Source: Candidatus Saccharimonadota bacterium
GTDB taxonomy: Bacteria; Patescibacteriota; Saccharimonadia; Saccharimonadales; UBA4665
Length of the DNA stretch: 57,469 nt
NCBI GenBank assembly: GCA_029288365.1
Contig: JARIHI010000001.1
Location: forward strand, 1 to 57,469
Reading direction: 5' to 3'
Position numbers and translations under genes: made by a program. How positions within the stretch are numbered: the first letter of the stretch is position 1; each line of letters begins with the position of its first letter. Shown here one piece after another: positions 55,006-57,469 of the stretch. The notes under the pieces were generated by a model. That model did no database searches, was not told where the DNA came from, and saw nothing but the letters and a program-made list of their open reading frames with translations.

Positions 55006-55108
55006 CCGAGGGCGAACCCCAGTTCGAGTTGGCGTTGCTCGCCCAGTCGGTGTTGAAGTTGAGCTGACGGATGTCGTCCCACCGGTTCAGGTACGGCACG
55101 TTCGACCA
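54994..55108 (-). repeat. DGR template repeat (TR)
   Basis: On the minus strand these 115 bases match the variable repeat at 55467-55581. Twelve positions differ; 11 are adenines in the TR, and the one other is near the 3' edge. Seven AAC codons in the TR reading frame give the usual flexible sites. Its GC-only 3' part (about 21 bases before the edge) would be the homing region. The TR does not encode a full protein: a stop lies 10 codons upstream in the target-like frame. Confidence 0.92.
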
Positions 55109-55340
55109 AACGGTAAAGCGCAATCTGCCATCTTAAGCCACTGCATTCAGACGCATCCGAAAACTGTATTGTTTTTGAGATATAAAATCTCCAGCAGATC
55201 ACACGGAGTACTCGATATTTTGTCTGTTCACTTGCCGTATCCGTAGACACAATAACTCTGTCAGTTTCAAAACACGGGATTGGTGATGTACACCCTTGAG
55301 CGCACATGCAATAACCCATCCAGTTTTTACTATATCAAAA

Positions 55341-55365
55341 CAAAAAACTCCGCGGACACGCGGAG
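55341..55365 (-). terminator. Terminator after the DGR target gene
   Basis: CTCCGCG (55348-55354) pairs with CGCGGAG (55359-55365) over a four-base loop, followed on the minus strand by a T-run (55342-55347). It ends the target transcript before the template region. A GC-rich 7-bp stem with a 4-base loop also resembles the DNA hairpins beside homing sites in other DGRs, although it is about 100 bases from the VR. Confidence 0.7.
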
Positions 55366-55394
55366 GACAAAAAAACAACAATGAGTATTCGGCG

Positions 55395-55445
55395 CCGGAG
55401 GGGAGGTTTCAAGGATTAAGATCCAAGAAAACAACACCCCTCCGG
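55395..55445 (-). other. Long inverted repeat downstream of the VR
   Basis: CCGGAGGGG (55395-55403) pairs with CCCCTCCGG (55437-55445), extended by a further four pairs with one bulge. The 33-base loop holds a 4-bp GGAT/ATCC hairpin. It begins about 20 bases past the end of the VR, on the side where homing needs a stem-loop in some DGRs. A transcript-stabilising role is also possible. Confidence 0.6.
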
Positions 55446-55464
55446 ACACCGAGAACCCGAGTAG

Positions 55465-56112
55465 CTAGTACTCCCTGACCGAGGGCGAACCCCAGCTCGA
55501 GTCGGCGTTGCTCGCCCAGTCGGTGCTGAAGCGGAGCCGACGGATGCCGTCCCACCGGCGCAGGTACGGCACGCGCGACCACGGGGTCGACGAGTCGTCC
55601 CAGTTGAACTGCAGGCCGGAGAGCCAGGGGTAGGGGTTGGTGGACCCGTCCCATCTGGTAGCCCAGTCGGGGAACTGCACGAGGGCCATGAGGACCTCGA
55701 GGCCGGCCAGCTGGACGTTGTCCTCCGTGGCTCTGGCCAGGGCGGACTCGGGCGACAGCCCGTGGTAGGCGTTCGGGTTGAACACCACCCAGCGGACGCC
55801 CGGTCTGTAGTCGTGGCCCGGCGCCAGGCGGAGGTGCTTGGCGTCGCTTCTCAGGCCCTCCCAGCGGCTCTTGTCGTAGCCGGACAGGCCGATCAGGTCC
55901 CAGAGCTCCTCGAGGGTGCGCCGGAGGCCGGACTGCTTGCCCCGCTGCGGGGACAGGTAGGTCGCCAGCAACAGCACCTCGCCCTCGTTGAGGGTGACGT
56001 CCTGCGGGACCTCCGGGAAGTCCGCCTCGGCGAACCCCCAGTCGCGCTCCTGGTTGAGCTGCTTGACGCGCTCGAGCTGCTGGGCCGGCGCGACGTCGGT
56101 GATGATGCTCAC
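55465..56112 (-). CDS. DGR target protein with C-terminal variable region
   Basis: A GTG start at 56112 follows GAAGGAG by eight bases. The 215-residue protein has no signal peptide or membrane helix. The first 140 residues contain EADFPEVP near 28 and EGEVLLLATYLS near 43, then DELW-type helical sequence. The C-terminal part (about 150-215) is Trp/Asp/Asn/Ser-rich and ends in the variable region WSxVPYLxRWDxIRxLxF. Its codons are GC-rich, and it recalls the GC-rich CPR proteins ending in WASPSVRE-type sequence. The diversified residues probably lie on a ligand-binding face. The ligand is unknown. Confidence 0.85.
   Translation of the reverse strand: MSIITDVAPAQQLERVKQLNQERDWGFAEADFPEVPQDVTLNEGEVLLLATYLSPQRGKQSGLRRTLEELWDLIGLSGYDKSRWEGLRSDAKHLRLAPGHDYRPGVRWVVFNPNAYHGLSPESALARATEDNVQLAGLEVLMALVQFPDWATRWDGSTNPYPWLSGLQFNWDDSSTPWSRVPYLRRWDGIRRLRFSTDWASNADSSWGSPSVREY
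55467..55581 (-). repeat. DGR variable repeat (VR)
   Basis: This is the last 115 bases of the target coding region and its stop codon area. Compared with the template, eight codons are changed: three AAC to CGC, two AAC to AGC, one AAC to GAC, GAC to GGC, and CAG to CGG. All other bases are identical except one G/C exchange near the stop. Confidence 0.92.
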
Positions 56113-56164
56113 GACAACTTCTCCTTCGTTCGAGTGGCTTCAGGCCACAGGTACCCAGTAGGTA

Positions 56165-56219
56165 GAGAACAGCGTACTAGCTTTCTACTCAGTAGGCAGC
56201 AAGCTACAACGCTGTTCTC
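56165..56219 (-). promoter_or_regulatory. Leader stem-loop of the DGR target gene
   Basis: An 11-bp perfect outer stem (56165-56175 with 56209-56219) continues as TAGCTT/AAGCTA (56178-56183 with 56201-56206) and an inner CTAC/GTAG (56186-56196). It lies in the leader between promoter and ribosome site. A second hairpin GTGGC/GCCAC follows (56134-56148). The structure could stabilise the mRNA or serve as a binding site. Confidence 0.65.
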
Positions 56220-56255
56220 ACAGAAGTACTAGTTACTTGTTAAGGTTCGTGTTAT

Positions 56256-56284
56256 ATTATACTACTTTTTTAAAGAATATGCAA
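56256..56284 (-). promoter_or_regulatory. Sigma-70-type promoter of the DGR target gene
   Basis: TTGCAT (56279-56284) and TATAAT (56256-56261) on the minus strand are 17 bases apart. The transcript would have a leader of about 135 bases. Confidence 0.65.
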
Positions 56285-56401
56285 TACCTATTGACTAACT
56301 TTTGAGCAATAACACCTTTTGTAACCAACTTTAAAGGGTAATTATTGCCTGTTTTACCCAACTACAGAGGTTAGCGCCTGCTCGCTGTATAATACTAGTA
56401 C

Positions 56402-56803
56402 ATGCTTAAATACAGCACCAAAGCCGCATACTTTTATGGGGTTTTATCAATAGTTTTAGGCCCTGCAATAGGGCTCTTTGGGTTTGGACTCACCTCTGGT
56501 GGTGGTGACTGCACCGATGCAGCATATGGATACGGTGGGGTCTCATTTGCGCAGCGAGACATTGAATTTCAACAAGCACAGGTAGTTATGAGCATTGGTG
56601 CAGGAATAATGTTGAGCATCGGTATAGTGTTGCTCGGTTTATTGCTCTATAGCGCATGCTTTGCACAGCATAAAGGCAATTTTGCTACATACGCTCTTAG
56701 ATATATTGGCCCCTTATGTCTCTTGTTAGTGATGATCGCGGGATACAGCTTTATACTCATAATTGCGCAAAGTCTGGAGTGCGAGCCTGTGAGTGGGGGT
56801 TGA
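56402..56803 (+). CDS. Small multi-pass membrane protein
   Basis: The 133 residues contain four hydrophobic segments (about 8-30, 58-82, 98-120 and a weaker part). Cysteines are present in two extracellular loops (GGGDCTD and LECEP). The start is an ATG with a TATAAT-like box about 10 bases upstream, so the leader would be very short. Family not recognised. It is convergent with the element and tRNA-Glu on the other strand. Confidence 0.55.
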   Translation: MLKYSTKAAYFYGVLSIVLGPAIGLFGFGLTSGGGDCTDAAYGYGGVSFAQRDIEFQQAQVVMSIGAGIMLSIGIVLLGLLLYSACFAQHKGNFATYALRYIGPLCLLLVMIAGYSFILIIAQSLECEPVSGG

Positions 56804-56814
56804 TAATGGTAGTT

Positions 56815-56921
56815 ACGGGGAATCGATCCACCTCCGGCAGGCCCGAAACTTCACGATTGAAAACAAGTTTTCATCGGGAGGTTTCCTTGCGAACTGCCAC
56901 TGGCAGTTCTCACCCGATTGC
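56815..56921 (-). repeat. tRNA-fragment-embedded structured element, copy B
   Basis: The core (56840-56913) resembles copy A at 30058-30133. The flanks resemble the T arm of the neighbouring tRNA-Glu: ACGGGGAATCGA at 56815-56826 equals 57002-57013, and CCCGATTGC at 56913-56921 equals 57016-57024. In the tRNA these two words are two bases apart; here 86 bases lie between them. On the minus strand the core forms GAACTGCC-AGT-GGCAGTTC and TGAAAA-CTTG-TTTTCA hairpins. Confidence 0.6.
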
Positions 56922-56958
56922 GGCAATCGGGACACGATAACTCATAATGTAGCCAAAA

Positions 56959-56982
56959 CAAAAACCCGATCTTATGATCGGG
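56959..56982 (-). terminator. Terminator after tRNA-Glu
   Basis: CCCGATC (56965-56971) pairs with GATCGGG (56976-56982), followed on the minus strand by a T-run. Confidence 0.85.
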
Positions 56983-56991
56983 CTCTTGTTT

Positions 56992-57066
56992 TGGTGACCT
57001 CACGGGGAATCGAACCCCGATTGCCAGGATGAAAACCTGGTGTCCTAGCCGTTAGACGATGAGGCC
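56992..57066 (-). tRNA. tRNA-Glu (anticodon TTC)
   Basis: The acceptor GGCCTCA pairs with TGAGGTC (one G-U), and the anticodon loop reads TTTTCAT (TTC). The T arm has GGTTCGATTCC. CCA is encoded at 56992-56994. Element B lies downstream of its terminator. Confidence 0.94.
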
Positions 57067-57469
57067 ATTTTCGGAGGAAGGCGGAAATTGTGCTTGCATA
57101 TTTCCATCTTCCGAGAAAATGGGTTCATACCCTGAAAGGGTATAAGGCCGTGTGTGTACTGTAATAAAGTGCATCCTGTCTCCGTATAATCCGAGTGAGC
57201 GGTCTGTGATATGGTCCTTTAGGATCCATATGAGGCCATGGGTGCCCAACTTATATCCCTTCAAAGAACCCTCTAAAGAAATATACCGCAAAATTGTACC
57301 ATAATAGAGGTACTTTTCCAATACTTTTACCAAACAATCACTGATCTTCAATCTGTCTGTACACTCTTGGGGTGTACATGGGTGAAACAGGGGGCGGTGG
57401 TGATATCGGATAAATGAGCGTAAGCTCACAAATCTTTCTATCACGCACCGCGAACCCTGTTCTTCACCG
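57067..57469. other. Edge region with hairpins and no convincing gene
   Basis: This stretch lies between tRNA-Glu and the window end. It holds several inverted repeats, including ATACCCT/AGGGTAT near 57126-57145 and TGTACAC/GTGTACA near 57357-57378. A 130-residue minus-strand frame (57052-57444) overlaps the tRNA-Glu 5' end and has no family resemblance, so I do not call it. The region may be a leader or part of an RNA gene that continues past the edge. Confidence 0.3.

Noticed and set aside
54924-55319. 131-codon minus-strand frame covering the template repeat
   Set aside because: It reads the template in a frame different from that of the target protein, lacks a ribosome site and overlaps the avd end. 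It is better explained as a passage through noncoding template RNA.
55762-56232. 156-codon plus-strand frame opposite the DGR target gene
   Set aside because: It is a shadow of GC-rich DNA. The promoter, ribosome site and variable repeat all support the minus strand.
57052-57444. 130-codon frame at the right edge
   Set aside because: It overlaps tRNA-Glu, has no family resemblance and no convincing ribosome site.

Overview
The window reads as a chromosomal segment of a Patescibacteria (CPR) bacterium, most probably a Saccharibacteria-like lineage. The pointers are tightly packed minus-strand operons, small single-copy housekeeping genes, LPxTG-type and G5/SLT-type envelope proteins, a divergent F-type ATPase cluster, and isolated GC-rich genes in an otherwise AT-leaning genome. 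The lineage call is an inference; no rRNA gene is present to confirm it.

Layout. 1-2.1 kb: exported or membrane-anchored surface proteins. 2.1-8.6 kb: an F1-ATPase-type operon (b, delta, alpha, gamma, beta, epsilon) led by an unusual exported protein with a C-terminal membrane hairpin; no ordinary a or c subunit gene is visible. 8.6-13.1 kb: cysteine desulfurase, TatD, MetRS and HIT protein. 13.1-13.3 kb: tRNA-Leu and tRNA-Cys. 13.3-31 kb: an accessory region with a type II restriction-modification pair, glycosyltransferase, MFS exporter, small enzymes, several unrecognised proteins (two with HEPN-like Rx4H motifs), tRNA-Gly and tRNA-Phe. 31-39.9 kb: trehalase-like enzyme, small basic proteins, envelope proteins (G5, LPKTG, YabE/SLT-like), tmRNA, MarR regulator, RsmA and Nudix. 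40-45.7 kb: a compact cluster of ATP-grasp ligase, carbamoyltransferase, radical SAM enzyme, TrmB-type regulator and FAD monooxygenase that looks like a small biosynthetic locus. 45.7-52.8 kb: UvrD helicase, then tpiA, pgk and pyk. 53.6-56.3 kb: a diversity-generating retroelement (DGR). 56.4-57.5 kb: membrane protein and tRNA-Glu.

The strongest find is the DGR. A reverse transcriptase with a YCDD active site and a DGR-type LGNITSQ motif sits beside an Avd-like helical-bundle gene, a 115-bp template repeat (54994-55108) and a 115-bp variable repeat (55467-55581) at the 3' end of a GC-rich target gene. Eleven of the twelve differences between the repeats fall on adenines of the template's coding strand; the twelfth is at the downstream edge. 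The avd gene is on the strand opposite to RT and template, and its 3' end overlaps the template.

Other unusual signals are: four GC-rich GTG-start genes (18.1, 30.3, 53.0 and 55.5 kb), each with its own near-consensus promoter and hairpin-rich flanks; two copies of a covarying approximately 75-nt element lodged in tRNA-like fragments (30.1 and 56.9 kb); a noncanonical tmRNA tag; and duplicated intergenic segments around 27 kb. All functions are read from sequence motifs by eye; no searches were run.
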